A stretch of DNA of 64,000 nucleotides, taken from Catenovulum sp. 2E275. Its GTDB lineage: Bacteria > Pseudomonadota > Gammaproteobacteria > Enterobacterales > Alteromonadaceae. Below are positions 30,009 to 39,492 of the stretch, piece after piece. Under the pieces are notes generated by a model that was given only the letters and a program-made list of their open reading frames with translations, had not been told where the DNA came from and ran no database searches. The stretch's first letter is position 1. Each line of letters opens with the position of its first letter. Location: positions 1-64,000 of the forward strand of contig NZ_JAOPFU010000003.1 in the NCBI RefSeq assembly GCF_025515275.1, given 5' to 3'. Position numbers and translations under genes: made by a program.

Positions 30009-31403
30009 TTAGAAAGGCGCGCTATTTGGTGTACGTGGGAAAGGGATTACATCGCGTACGTTAGCAATGCCCGTTACATAAGCCACTAAACGCTCAAAAC
30101 CTAAACCAAAACCACCATGTGGTACTGAACCATACCGGCGTAAGTCTCTGTACCAGTAATAATCCTGCGGATTTAAATCAACCTCTTGCATACGCGCATC
30201 TAACACATCTAATCTGTCTTCACGCTGACTACCACCAATAATTTCACCAATGCCCGGTGCTAATACATCCATTGCAGCAACGGTTTTACCATCATCATTT
30301 AAGCGCATATAAAAGGCTTTAATGTCTTTTGGATAGTTTTGTAAAATAATAGGTGCGCCAACATGCTCTTCTGCTAAATAACGCTCATGTTCAGAAGATA
30401 AGTCGATACCCCATTCAACTGGGAATTCAAACTTTTTGCCAGACTTTAATAAAATGTCGATTGCATCTGTGTAATCCATGCGCACAAAATCAGTTTCCAC
30501 TAATTTTTGTAAACGCTCAATAACCCCTTTTTGCACTCTTTGATCAAAGAACTGTAAGTCATCCATACGTTCTTTTAATACCGCTTTAAATACATATTTA
30601 AGCATGTCTTCGGCACATTGAGCGACAGCTGCTAAATCAGCAAAAGCTAGTTCAGGTTCAACCATCCAAAACTCAGCTAAGTGACGGCTGGTATTTGAGT
30701 TTTCAGCGCGGAAAGTTGGGCCAAATGTATATACTTTTGATAATGCGCAAGCATAAGTTTCAACGTTTAACTGACCAGATACAGTCAAAAACGCTTCTTT
30801 ACCGAAAAAGTCTTCGCTATAGTCGATTTCGCCGTTTTCTTTACGTGGTGGATTTACTGTATCTAAAGTCGAAACTCTAAACATTTCACCTGCGCCTTCG
30901 CAGTCACTGGCTGTAATGATAGGCGTTGCAATCCACTGGAAACCATTTTCATAAAAAAAGTTATGAATAGCATGCGATAAACAGTTACGAATACGAGTGG
31001 CAGCGCCAATTAAATTGGTGCGTGGGCGAAGGTGAGCGTGCTCACGTAAATACTCAACACTGTGGCGTTTTGGTGCCATAGGGTAGGTATCCGGATCTTC
31101 TACTAAACCAATTACTTCAATTGATTCAGCTTGCACTTCAAATGATTGGCCTTTGCCTTGTGACTCCACTAAAATGCCGGTAACAGCTAATGAGCAAGCT
31201 GTTGTTAATTTACTTACTTCATTATAGTTTGCTAATTTGCTGTCAACTACGATTTGAATTGGATCAAAACATGAACCATCATGTAAATTGATGAAAGCAA
31301 AATTTGGGTTGGCGCGAACGGTACGAACCCAACCTTTTAAGGTTACTTTGCTGTTTAATTGATATTTTCCTGCTAATACATCACAGATCGCGCTATGACT
31401 CAT
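30009..31403 (-). CDS. asnS: Asparaginyl-tRNA synthetase
   Basis: 464 aa class IIb enzyme. An OB-fold anticodon-binding domain (about 15-100, [20 protein letters not shown]) precedes the catalytic core with [20 protein letters not shown] (motif 2) and [16 protein letters not shown] (motif 3). E. coli AsnS has 466 aa. The N-terminus [12 protein letters not shown] is the natural start. It is divergent from the small membrane protein at 31490. Confidence 0.97.
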   Translation of the reverse strand: MSHSAICDVLAGKYQLNSKVTLKGWVRTVRANPNFAFINLHDGSCFDPIQIVVDSKLANYNEVSKLTTACSLAVTGILVESQGKGQSFEVQAESIEVIGLVEDPDTYPMAPKRHSVEYLREHAHLRPRTNLIGAATRIRNCLSHAIHNFFYENGFQWIATPIITASDCEGAGEMFRVSTLDTVNPPRKENGEIDYSEDFFGKEAFLTVSGQLNVETYACALSKVYTFGPTFRAENSNTSRHLAEFWMVEPELAFADLAAVAQCAEDMLKYVFKAVLKERMDDLQFFDQRVQKGVIERLQKLVETDFVRMDYTDAIDILLKSGKKFEFPVEWGIDLSSEHERYLAEEHVGAPIILQNYPKDIKAFYMRLNDDGKTVAAMDVLAPGIGEIIGGSQREDRLDVLDARMQEVDLNPQDYYWYRDLRRYGSVPHGGFGLGFERLVAYVTGIANVRDVIPFPRTPNSAPF

Positions 31404-31489
31404 TTACTTTTGCTCCGCCAGTCAATTATCGTTATTTATAAAGAAAGGCGTTTATGTTACCGATTGATTCAAGATAAACAAGCATAATC

Positions 31490-31870
31490 ATGGGAAATTT
31501 CATCGAAAACGACAGAAGAAAGCATTCAGACTGGGTAAACCGCACTTTAGCTGTGGTTGCAGTTTTGGCATGGGGCAGTTTTATTTTAGCTTTGGTCTGG
31601 TTTCATTATGCCAGACCCGATCTAATTCCCGGCTTTGCGGTTTATAAAGGCATTGAAGATGAATTTAGAGATGAATGGTTAAGATCATGGACTGATGCTT
31701 TAACCATTCAGCTTATTGTATGTAGTTTATTCAGTTTATCGGCTATTTTGATTAACTTAAATCGAATGCGGCGCAAAGAAGATCACTTTCATACCAGCTT
31801 GGCGATGTTAGCGATTATTTCTATTGCCGCTGTTTTATACCTGCTTTGGGTGGTTTATCCTCAGTTTTAA
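31490..31870 (+). CDS. Small three-span inner-membrane protein
   Basis: 126 aa, function not recognised. Three hydrophobic spans are visible at about 18-42 (TLAVVAVLAWGSFILALVWF), 70-92 and 103-122, with an amphipathic acidic loop between the first two (GIEDEFRDEWLRSW). Similar unnamed proteins occur in Alteromonadales, from memory. Its stop codon shares the bases TTAA with the stop of convergent bioA (4-bp overlap). No ribosome-binding site of note. Confidence 0.75.
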   Translation: MGNFIENDRRKHSDWVNRTLAVVAVLAWGSFILALVWFHYARPDLIPGFAVYKGIEDEFRDEWLRSWTDALTIQLIVCSLFSLSAILINLNRMRRKEDHFHTSLAMLAIISIAAVLYLLWVVYPQF

Positions 31871-33138
31871 CTTTTTAGCCAGTTTTCTATCGCCGCTGCA
31901 AGCTGATCAATATCGGTTTGTTGGCTAATAAAAGGCGGCATTAAATAAATCAGTTTACCAAACGGGCGTATCCAAACGCCTTGCTCCACAAAAAACGCCT
32001 GAATTTCCGCCATAGGGACAGCTTGATTTAATTCCACCACACCAATCGCGCCTAATACCCGTACCTGTTTTACTTGAGCATAATTGGCAAGTGGTAACAA
32101 AGCATGCTTCAGCCAACGTTCAATTTGCATAACTTGATTTTGCCAGTCGTTTTCAAATAATAAGGCTATTGCTGCATTTGCTACTGCGCATGCCAGTGGG
32201 TTACCCATAAAAGTTGGACCATGCATAAATACACCTGCCTGACCATTACATATTCCATCGGCGACTTTTTTAGTTGTTAAAGTGGCGGCTAAGGTCATAT
32301 ATCCACCAGTGAGTGCTTTACCTAAACAAATAATATCGGGTGAAATGTCAGCCCATTCACAGGCAAATAATTTTCCGGTGCGACCAAAGCCAGTTGCAAT
32401 TTCATCAGCAATTAACAAAACATCATATTGATTAGCTAAATCACGAACTTGTTTGAGGTAATGCGGATGATAAAAGCGCATGCCACCTGCGCCTTGCACA
32501 ATGGGTTCTAAAATAATTGCAGCAATATCTGCTGCATGATTTTTCAGGCAAGTTTCCAACTCGTTAATTGCTGCTGAGTCATATTCATCATAAAAGCCAG
32601 ATGATGGCGACTCTACAAAATAGTGTTGTTGGATAATGCCGTTGAATAAACTATGCATGCCATTTTGTGGATCACAAACCGACATGGCTGCAAAGGTATC
32701 GCCGTGATAACCCTGTTTTAAGCTTAATAATTTATGTTTTTTAGGTTGATTTTGGCTGTGCCAATACTGAATCGCCATTTTAATAGCAACTTCAACACTA
32801 ACTGAACCTGAATCTGCCAAAAAAACTTTATCTAAACCCGCAGGAGTTAGCTCGACCAGTTTTTTACATAACTCAACGGCAGGTTGATGCGTAATGCCGC
32901 CAAACATCACATGCGCCATTTTTTGACTTTGTTCAATTAACGCCTGGTTTAATTTGGGATGATTGTAACCGTGAACAGCCGCCCACCAAGACGACATCCC
33001 GTCAATTAAAGCTTTGCCATTTTCCAAATACAATTTATTCGCTTTTGCATGGCTAATACCATACACAGGCAGAGGTTGGGTTAAGGAGGTGTAAGGGTGC
33101 CAAATATGGTTTTTATCAAATGCTACATCAATACTCAT
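31867..33138 (-). CDS. bioA: Adenosylmethionine-8-amino-7-oxononanoate aminotransferase
   Basis: 423 aa class III PLP aminotransferase that converts KAPA to DAPA with S-adenosylmethionine as amino donor. The PLP lysine lies in CLGKALTGGYMTLAATL; IADEIATGFGRTGKLFACEW and MSSWWAAVHGYNHPKLN are BioA hallmarks. It is transcribed divergently from bioBFCD, sharing a 101-bp control region with a BirA-like operator, the classical enterobacterial arrangement. Confidence 0.97.
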   Translation of the reverse strand: MSIDVAFDKNHIWHPYTSLTQPLPVYGISHAKANKLYLENGKALIDGMSSWWAAVHGYNHPKLNQALIEQSQKMAHVMFGGITHQPAVELCKKLVELTPAGLDKVFLADSGSVSVEVAIKMAIQYWHSQNQPKKHKLLSLKQGYHGDTFAAMSVCDPQNGMHSLFNGIIQQHYFVESPSSGFYDEYDSAAINELETCLKNHAADIAAIILEPIVQGAGGMRFYHPHYLKQVRDLANQYDVLLIADEIATGFGRTGKLFACEWADISPDIICLGKALTGGYMTLAATLTTKKVADGICNGQAGVFMHGPTFMGNPLACAVANAAIALLFENDWQNQVMQIERWLKHALLPLANYAQVKQVRVLGAIGVVELNQAVPMAEIQAFFVEQGVWIRPFGKLIYLMPPFISQQTDIDQLAAAIENWLKS

Positions 33139-33155
33139 GGTTAAAAAATAATCAC

Positions 33156-33187
33156 ACGTAAACTTTTGTTTGTTTTGTGGTTGACAG
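33156..33187. promoter_or_regulatory. Candidate BirA operator between bioA and bioB
   Basis: ACGTAAACT (33156-33164) and GGTTGACAG (33179-33187) are imperfect half-sites of the BirA consensus TTGTNAACC / GGTTNACAA with the expected 14-bp spacing. The right half contains a TTGACA (33181-33186), a good -35 element for bioB with TAAACT (33203) 16 bp on. Biotinyl-BirA would repress both directions. Confidence 0.6.
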
Positions 33188-33211
33188 TTTAACGGTTCAG
33201 ATTAAACTGTC
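33183..33211. promoter_or_regulatory. Second palindrome in the bio control region
   Basis: GACAGTTTAA (33183-33192) and TTAAACTGTC (33202-33211), a perfect 10-bp inverted repeat with 9-bp spacer. It overlaps the right BirA half-site and the putative bioB promoter. It could be a separate operator or an RNA hairpin; I do not recognise the binding factor. Confidence 0.5.
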
Positions 33212-33239
33212 CATTAAAAAATCACCACGGAAATAAAAA

Positions 33240-34283
33240 ATGCAAGCAGATATCAGACACGACTGGACAACCAAAGAAATTCAAAATTTATTTAATTTAC
33301 CGTTTAACGATTTGCTGTTTCAGGCACAAACTGTTCACCGACAATACTTTAATCCGAATGAAGTTCAGGTCAGCACATTGTTATCTATTAAAACCGGAGC
33401 TTGCCCAGAAGATTGTAAATATTGTCCACAAAGTGCGCGTTATGATACTGACTTAGAAAAAGAAAAATTAATGGAAGTTGAAGCCGTACTCGAAAAAGCT
33501 CGTTTGGCAAAACAAAACGGCTCATCTCGCTTTTGTATGGGCGCTGCGTGGCGTAATCCAAAAGACAGAGATATTCCTTACATTGTAAAAATGATCCAAG
33601 GGGTAAGGGCGCTTAATATGGAAACCTGCATGACTTTAGGTATGTTAACTAAAGAGCAGGCGATTACGTTACGCGAAGCCGGGTTAGATTATTACAATCA
33701 TAATTTAGATACTTCACCTGAATTTTATGGCGAAATTATCACGACCAGAACATTTCAAGACAGATTAGATACACTTGAAAATGTACGTGCATCCGGCATG
33801 AAAGTGTGTAGCGGTGGTATTGTTGGTATGGGTGAAGCTGCCAAAGATAGAGCCGGATTATTAAAAAGTTTAGCCAATTTGCCCCAGCACCCAGACAGTG
33901 TACCAATTAATATGTTGGTTAGAGTTGAAGGTACACCCATGGCAGACACCGCTAATTTTGATCATTTTGAATTTATTCGCACTATTGCAGTTGCGCGTAT
34001 TTTAATGCCTAAATCGCATGTTAGATTATCGGCAGGGCGCACCGAAATGAACGAGCAAATGCAAGCAATGTGCTTTTTTGCCGGAGCAAACTCTATTTTT
34101 TATGGTGAAAAATTATTAACCACAGAAAACCCTGAAGGCAATCAGGATATGGCGCTGTTTAAAAAACTTGGAATAGAACCAGAAAAACGCGAAGGTTATT
34201 CAGATGAAGTAACTGAGGCTGCTTTATTAGAAACCGTCGCCGAATCACAAGAACCCGCATTATTTTATAACGCTGCCAGTTAA
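33240..34283 (+). CDS. bioB: Biotin synthase
   Basis: 347 aa radical SAM enzyme inserting sulfur into dethiobiotin. The 4Fe-4S motif is [12 protein letters not shown]; the auxiliary cluster region includes [14 protein letters not shown] and RLSAGR. Length is typical (346 in E. coli). First gene of bioBFCD, with gaps of 12, 14 and 47 bp to the following starts. ATG 33240 is preceded by the A/G-rich ACGGAAATAAAAA. Confidence 0.97.
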   Translation: MQADIRHDWTTKEIQNLFNLPFNDLLFQAQTVHRQYFNPNEVQVSTLLSIKTGACPEDCKYCPQSARYDTDLEKEKLMEVEAVLEKARLAKQNGSSRFCMGAAWRNPKDRDIPYIVKMIQGVRALNMETCMTLGMLTKEQAITLREAGLDYYNHNLDTSPEFYGEIITTRTFQDRLDTLENVRASGMKVCSGGIVGMGEAAKDRAGLLKSLANLPQHPDSVPINMLVRVEGTPMADTANFDHFEFIRTIAVARILMPKSHVRLSAGRTEMNEQMQAMCFFAGANSIFYGEKLLTTENPEGNQDMALFKKLGIEPEKREGYSDEVTEAALLETVAESQEPALFYNAAS

Positions 34284-34295
34284 TGATTCTCCAGC

Positions 34296-35540
34296 ATGTT
34301 TACTCAAAGGTTATCGCAGGCGCTTGCCGATAAGCAGCAAAATTTTAGCTATCGCAAGCGCTATGTTTGTCAGCCCGCAGGCAAGTTTGTTGACGTTAAT
34401 GGCAAACAATATCTTAATTTTTCTGGCAATGATTATTTAGGCATAGCATCGGATCACCGCATTAAAAATGCGGATTTAAATGATTTATCCGGCAGTACAG
34501 GTTCATCTTTAATTAATGGTTATCACCCAGCGCATCAGGCATTAGAGGCCGAGATAGCCGACTGGTTAGGTTTTGAAAAAGCATTATTGTTTTCGACTGG
34601 TTTTAGTGCCAACTCAAGTATTTTAAAAACCTTGATGACTGATAAAAACGGATTGATTTTGCAAGATAAACTCAACCATGCATCGTTAATTGATGGTGGT
34701 TTAGCTGCGGCTGCTAAATCTGTGCGCTTTGCGCATAATGATATGTTTGCGCTTGAGAAAAAATTAATCGCCAATCTGAAAGAAAACAATGTAAACAAAA
34801 ATAATGCGAGCGAAACATTAATTGTATCGGAAGGCGTTTTTAGTATGGATGGCGATAGTGCGCCGTTAGCTAATATAAGCAGTTTAGCCAGACAATACCA
34901 AGCCGGAATCATGCTGGATGATGCTCACGGTATAGGGGTATTTGGCAAAAATGGTCGCGGCAGTTTAGCGGCACAAAATATTAACCCTGCTTCGGTTGAT
35001 ATTTATATGGCTACTTTTGGTAAAGCGATAGGCAGCAGCGGCGCAGTTGTTTGTGGTAGCCAAACACTTATTGATTATTTAGTTAATTTTTCACGCAGTT
35101 ATATATACAGCACAGCGATGTCACCACTTCAAGCTAAATTAACTAGTAGGGCAATTAAAATGGTTCAACAGGATGATTGGCGGCGAGAAAAGCTTTATGA
35201 AAATATTGCTTATTTTAAACACCTATTATCCTGTGCCGGTTTTGACGACACCGGCTCTAATTCGGCTATTCAGCCAGTGATTATCGGTGAAAATGAAACC
35301 ACACTCATGGTTGCTAATCAGCTTAAACAAAGTGGAATTTGGCTAACCGCAATTCGCCCGCCAACCGTTGCTAAAGGCAGTGCGAGGCTAAGAATCACAT
35401 TATCCAGTGCACAGGATAAAACGGATCTTGATTTTTTAGTTAGTCAACTGGCGCAAGCATTAAAGCTCACGCCGCAAAATGTTAATAGCCAAATCCAAAC
35501 TCAAGACCAAAGCATGATAACAAACATGCAAAATAGTTAA
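34296..35540 (+). CDS. bioF: 8-amino-7-oxononanoate synthase
   Basis: 414 aa PLP enzyme joining pimeloyl-ACP (or CoA) with alanine to make KAPA. The PLP lysine is in ATFGKAIGSSGAV; LDDAHGIGVFG and SGNDYLGIA are conserved. About 30 residues longer than E. coli BioF (384): the extra length is mostly a polar, glutamine- and asparagine-rich C-terminal tail and a short insertion near ENNVNKNNASE. Start ATG 34296 lacks a strong ribosome-binding site, consistent with coupling to bioB. Confidence 0.95.
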   Translation: MFTQRLSQALADKQQNFSYRKRYVCQPAGKFVDVNGKQYLNFSGNDYLGIASDHRIKNADLNDLSGSTGSSLINGYHPAHQALEAEIADWLGFEKALLFSTGFSANSSILKTLMTDKNGLILQDKLNHASLIDGGLAAAAKSVRFAHNDMFALEKKLIANLKENNVNKNNASETLIVSEGVFSMDGDSAPLANISSLARQYQAGIMLDDAHGIGVFGKNGRGSLAAQNINPASVDIYMATFGKAIGSSGAVVCGSQTLIDYLVNFSRSYIYSTAMSPLQAKLTSRAIKMVQQDDWRREKLYENIAYFKHLLSCAGFDDTGSNSAIQPVIIGENETTLMVANQLKQSGIWLTAIRPPTVAKGSARLRITLSSAQDKTDLDFLVSQLAQALKLTPQNVNSQIQTQDQSMITNMQNS

Positions 35541-35554
35541 CTGAGGTTGAACTT

Positions 35555-36397
35555 ATGAATTATCTTCAATCACATCAATATGCTGTATCTTCGCATTTTT
35601 CAAGAGCAGCAAATACTTATGATAATGCGGCACAATTGCAGCAGGCAGTCATTGATGATGCCTCCGACAGACTATTGGCAAAAATGAAGTTAGCACTTGC
35701 ATCAAATTATCAACCCATTCAATTATTGGATGTCGGTTGTGGTACTTCCAATTTGTTAATGCAATTAATAGATAAATTAACCTCTGCCGAATTAAAACAG
35801 CTTAATTATACCGGAGTGGATATTGCACAAGGGATGCTGGATTTTTCTTGCCAAAAATTTAAACAGGTAGGCATAAACGCCAATTGGCAACAAGCCAACG
35901 CTGAAAGTTTAGCATTTTCGGATAATAGTTTTGATTATGTTTTTTCAAGTTTAGCTTGGCAGTGGTGTGATTTAAGCAAGGTTTTAAATCAAGCGCATCG
36001 GGTATTAAAACCGGGCGGTTGCTTGGTATTTACCACTTTGTTAGACGGCACTTTAACTGAACTGGCTCAGGCGTACCTTGCGTTAGATGAACAAACCCAT
36101 ATTAATCAGTTTATGCAAGCTGATGAGTTTGAGTTTAAACTCGGCCAATTAAATTGGGCGGATTGCCAATTTAATCTGGTTAAACACAATACTTATTACA
36201 GCTCGGTTTATCGGCTGTTAAAAGAGCTAAAATCAGTGGGGGCGAATACCATAACTTGCAATCAGCAAGTTCAGGTGAGTCAGGCCTTAACGAAAGCCAG
36301 ATTAGCAAAACTGGAAACTTGCTATCCAAATTCAGCTTTGTCAGACAATATTACCGCCAGTTGGCAAGTCGCTTATTGTTGTCTGGTTAAAAAGTAA
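35555..36397 (+). CDS. bioC: Malonyl-ACP O-methyltransferase BioC
   Basis: 280 aa SAM methyltransferase that caps malonyl-ACP to enter fatty acid synthesis for pimelate. Motif I is LLDVGCGTSNLL; the post motif is FDYVFSSLAWQWC with the BioC-typical WQWC. VSSHFSRAANTYDNAAQLQ at the N-terminus matches BioC. Preceded by GAGG. No bioH esterase partner is in this window, so the demethylating step must be encoded elsewhere. Confidence 0.94.
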   Translation: MNYLQSHQYAVSSHFSRAANTYDNAAQLQQAVIDDASDRLLAKMKLALASNYQPIQLLDVGCGTSNLLMQLIDKLTSAELKQLNYTGVDIAQGMLDFSCQKFKQVGINANWQQANAESLAFSDNSFDYVFSSLAWQWCDLSKVLNQAHRVLKPGGCLVFTTLLDGTLTELAQAYLALDEQTHINQFMQADEFEFKLGQLNWADCQFNLVKHNTYYSSVYRLLKELKSVGANTITCNQQVQVSQALTKARLAKLETCYPNSALSDNITASWQVAYCCLVKK

Positions 36398-36444
36398 CTT
36401 AAATTCAACCCAAAAAAGCGCTCAGTCAAATAGAAGTGAACTAA

Positions 36445-37125
36445 ATGAAATCTGTATTTATTACTGCAACCGATACTGAAGTTGGTAAAACCACAATTGC
36501 TGCTGGCATTTTGGCCGAGTTGGTTAAGTTAAATAAAACCGCTGCCGGTTTTAAACCCATCGCGGCAGGTTGTGAGCTGATAGACGGTCAGCTTAAAAAT
36601 GAAGACGCACTGACTTTAATGAAAGCTGCAAATCACGCATTAGATTATAACTTAGTTAATCCATTTGCCCTTAAAACACCGATTGCCCCCCATATTGCGG
36701 CTCAGCAGCATAATATCCGGATTGATTTTGCAGCGCTTAATTTACATTATAATGTGGTTAAAAATACGGGCGCAGAGCGAATTGTGGTAGAAGGTGCGGG
36801 TGGTTGGCAATTACCGTTAAATGAAACCGATTATTTATCGCAGTGGGTTGTTGCGCAAAATTTACCAGTGGTTTTAGTGGTTGGATTAAAGTTAGGCTGC
36901 ATTAACCATGCTTTATTGACCGCAATGGCAATTAAACAAATGGGCGGACAGTTAATAGGGTGGGTGGCTAATCATGTTGATCCAAATATGTTATGCCAGC
37001 AAGAAAACATTCAAGCTTTAACTGAACGTTTACCAGCCCATTGTTTAGGCGTTGTCCCACACTTATCTGCAGGCGAATCTGCCGGTGAATATTTAAACAT
37101 TTCTTTACTCGAACAACTGCTCTAA
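36445..37125 (+). CDS. bioD: Dethiobiotin synthetase
   Basis: 226 aa ATP-dependent carboxylase closing the ureido ring of dethiobiotin. P-loop-like motif TATDTEVGKTT at the N-terminus; VEGAGGWQLPL and GWVANHVDP are characteristic. Length as in E. coli BioD (225). Last gene of the biotin operon; no obvious terminator is seen in the 176-bp gap before pgm. Confidence 0.96.
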   Translation: MKSVFITATDTEVGKTTIAAGILAELVKLNKTAAGFKPIAAGCELIDGQLKNEDALTLMKAANHALDYNLVNPFALKTPIAPHIAAQQHNIRIDFAALNLHYNVVKNTGAERIVVEGAGGWQLPLNETDYLSQWVVAQNLPVVLVVGLKLGCINHALLTAMAIKQMGGQLIGWVANHVDPNMLCQQENIQALTERLPAHCLGVVPHLSAGESAGEYLNISLLEQLL

Positions 37126-37301
37126 TTTAATTTTTGTGTCATTTACCGCTTTATTAGTCAGTTAGCAGCGTTAAGCAATTGATATCGTTATTTTGCTGAG
37201 GTATAACTTGTCATAAACAGGCGGTATGCTCACAATACCAGTAACAACAAGTTAGCACATATTCAAATACAATTGGCAAATCTATAAAAAGGAAATCCAC
37301 T

Positions 37302-38945
37302 ATGGCGTTGCATGAAAGAGCCGGTAAACCAGCATTACAAGAGGACTTAGTTAACATTCCTCGTTTAGTTAGCGAATATTATTTAAATACACCGGGTAAT
37401 GATCAACTGGTTAGTTTTGGTACATCGGGTCACAGAGGTTCATCTTTAAATGCAACTTTTACTGAAACTCATATTGCAGCGATTTGTCAGGCATTAGTTG
37501 AATACCGACAAGCACAACAAATTGATGGTCCGCTTTATATCGGGATGGATACTCACGCGTTATCAGAATGTGCTTTTGCAACTGCAATTGAAGTTTTTGT
37601 TGCTAATGGCCTTAAAGTGGTTGTGCAAAAAGGACGTGGCTATACGCCAACCCCCGTTATTTCGCATGCCATTTTAACTTATAACCAAGATAAAACATCT
37701 GGTTTGGCTGATGGTGTTGTGATTACGCCAAGCCATAATCCACCTCAAGATGGCGGCTTTAAATATAACCCACCTAACGGCGGTCCGGCCGATACTTATA
37801 TTACAAATACAGTACAGGCTCGCGCCAACGAAATGATTCAGGCAGGTTTGGTTGATGTAAAACGCATTCCATTTGATCAGGCATTTCAATCTGAGCTTGT
37901 CACCGAATATGATTATATCCAACCTTATGTAGATGATTTAAAAAATGTCATTGATATGCAAGCGATTGCTGATTCGGGCTTAACCATTGGTGTTGATCCG
38001 TTAGGTGGCTCCGGGATAGCGTATTGGGATGTGATTGCTAAAACCTACGGTATTAATATTAAGGTTGTGAACAATGCAATTGATCCAACCTTTTCATTTA
38101 TGACCTTAGACAAAGACGGCAAAATTCGCATGGACTGTTCATCACCTTATGCGATGGCAGGTTTAATTAATTTAAAAGACGATTTTGATATTGCCGTTGG
38201 TAATGACCCTGATTATGACCGCCACGGGATTGTGACTAAATCTGCCGGTTTAATGAATCCAAATCATTATTTGGCGGTTGCGATTGAATATTTATATACC
38301 CACAGACCAGAATGGAAAGATGATTTAGCCGTTGGTAAAACGTTAGTATCATCAAGCATGATTGACCGGGTGGTAAATGCTTTAGGTAAAAATTTATCTG
38401 AAGTGCCGGTGGGTTTTAAATGGTTTGTTGATGGCTTATATACAGGTACTTATGGTTTTGGCGGTGAAGAAAGCGCAGGTGCATCATTTTTACGTAAAAA
38501 CGGTCAGGTGTGGTCAACCGATAAAGACGGTATTATTTTAGCGTTATTAGCGGCTGAAATTACGGCTGTAACTGGCAAAGATCCAGCGCAGCATTATCAG
38601 GTATTAACTGAAAAATTTGGTGCGCCAATTTATAACCGACAAGATGCTGCGGCAAGCTCAGAGCAAAAAGCAGTCCTTAAAAACTTATCAGCAGAAGACG
38701 TTGAAGCACAAACTCTGGCCGGTGAGCCGATTATTGCTAAACTGACTCATGCACCAGGCAATGGTGCTGCTATTGGTGGTTTAAAGGTTGTGACTGAAAA
38801 TGGCTGGTTTGCAGCGCGTCCTTCCGGTACAGAAGATATTTATAAAATTTATAGTGAAAGCTTTTTAGGCGAAGATCATTTAGCTCAAATTGCAGAAGAA
38901 GCCCAAGCTATTGTTAACGCAACATTCGCCAAAGCGGGCGTTTAA
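37302..38945 (+). CDS. pgm: Alpha-D-glucose phosphoglucomutase
   Basis: 547 aa, same length class as E. coli Pgm (546). It interconverts glucose 1-phosphate and glucose 6-phosphate. Phosphoserine loop [18 protein letters not shown], metal loop [12 protein letters not shown], sugar loop [11 protein letters not shown], and phosphate-binding [12 protein letters not shown] are all intact. AAAGGAAA precedes ATG 37302. It works naturally with the downstream glycogen phosphorylase gene, although a 547-bp spacer full of inverted repeats separates them. Confidence 0.97.
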   Translation: MALHERAGKPALQEDLVNIPRLVSEYYLNTPGNDQLVSFGTSGHRGSSLNATFTETHIAAICQALVEYRQAQQIDGPLYIGMDTHALSECAFATAIEVFVANGLKVVVQKGRGYTPTPVISHAILTYNQDKTSGLADGVVITPSHNPPQDGGFKYNPPNGGPADTYITNTVQARANEMIQAGLVDVKRIPFDQAFQSELVTEYDYIQPYVDDLKNVIDMQAIADSGLTIGVDPLGGSGIAYWDVIAKTYGINIKVVNNAIDPTFSFMTLDKDGKIRMDCSSPYAMAGLINLKDDFDIAVGNDPDYDRHGIVTKSAGLMNPNHYLAVAIEYLYTHRPEWKDDLAVGKTLVSSSMIDRVVNALGKNLSEVPVGFKWFVDGLYTGTYGFGGEESAGASFLRKNGQVWSTDKDGIILALLAAEITAVTGKDPAQHYQVLTEKFGAPIYNRQDAAASSEQKAVLKNLSAEDVEAQTLAGEPIIAKLTHAPGNGAAIGGLKVVTENGWFAARPSGTEDIYKIYSESFLGEDHLAQIAEEAQAIVNATFAKAGV

Positions 38946-38952
38946 TCATTTA

Positions 38953-39245
38953 GCCTGCGTATGATCAATAGAGCTAAATCAATATAAATTGCGATAATCA
39001 GCTGGAGATAAAAGCCATTTAGGCAAGGCAAGTTGGCACAGGCATAGCGGTTCTACGTCAAGCCAACTTAACGCAGAATAAATGGCTTTTAGCCCAGCCT
39101 TTCAGGAGCCTCACAGACAGTCCACTTCTGTGTTGTATCATTTTGAAAGGTACCTACATTCCTGTAATGATACGCCTTGAATTGAACTGTCTGTGATGGC
39201 TCTGATACTCGCAATTTATATTGATTTAGCTCTACATACGCAGGC
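38953..39245 (+). repeat. Nested-hairpin repeat, copy B, with terminal inverted repeats
   Basis: Terminal inverted repeats of about 45 bp flank it: 38953-38994 (GCCTGCGTATG, then GAGCTAAATCAATATAAATT) pairs with 39210-39245, with one 5-nt gap. Inside, AAAAGCCATTT (39010) pairs with AAATGGCTTTT (39080) and AAGTTGGC (39030) with GCCAACTT (39062). A second long hairpin pairs 39106-39121 with 39186-39202 and GTATCATT (39135) with AATGATAC (39166), exposing loop GAAAGGTACCTACATTCC. No coding capacity and no clear target duplication. Copy A is at 1-230. Confidence 0.8.
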
Positions 39246-39368
39246 CCACTTCTTTATAAAGTCTCAAAAAGATCTAGGATTTTAATTAAAAATCCGATAG
39301 TTTATTTAAAACTGTGATTGAAAGCTGACACTTTCAGTCAATGCTTCAGCTTGTTGTTCTTAATTTAT

Positions 39369-39425
39369 CTAGGGTCTGTTGACGTTTGATGTACAAATTG
39401 CACTCAAAAGAGCAACAGACCCTAG
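39369..39425. repeat. 13-bp inverted repeat, transposon-end-like
   Basis: CTAGGGTCTGTTG (39369-39381) and CAACAGACCCTAG (39413-39425) are perfect inverted repeats around 31 bp. The arrangement resembles the two ends of an insertion sequence brought together, i.e. a minimal remnant, 67 bp before the glgP start. No transposase is present. Confidence 0.6.
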
Positions 39426-39492
39426 CATAATCAAGAAAGCATGGAGTTGTAAATTCCAACAATCAGCACCAATTTGGGTTAAAGGATTAAAG

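Larger units (their letters stand above)
38946..39492. other. pgm-glgP spacer
   Basis: No gene. It contains the 293-bp repeat at 38953-39245 and a 13-bp inverted repeat at 39369-39425. The middle (39246-39368) shows no recognisable feature beyond AT-richness and presumably holds a glgP promoter. Confidence 0.5.

Noticed and set aside
39379-39492. Upstream extension of glgP
   Set aside because: It would translate one arm of a 13-bp inverted repeat; ATG 39493 has a good ribosome-binding site and gives the normal length.
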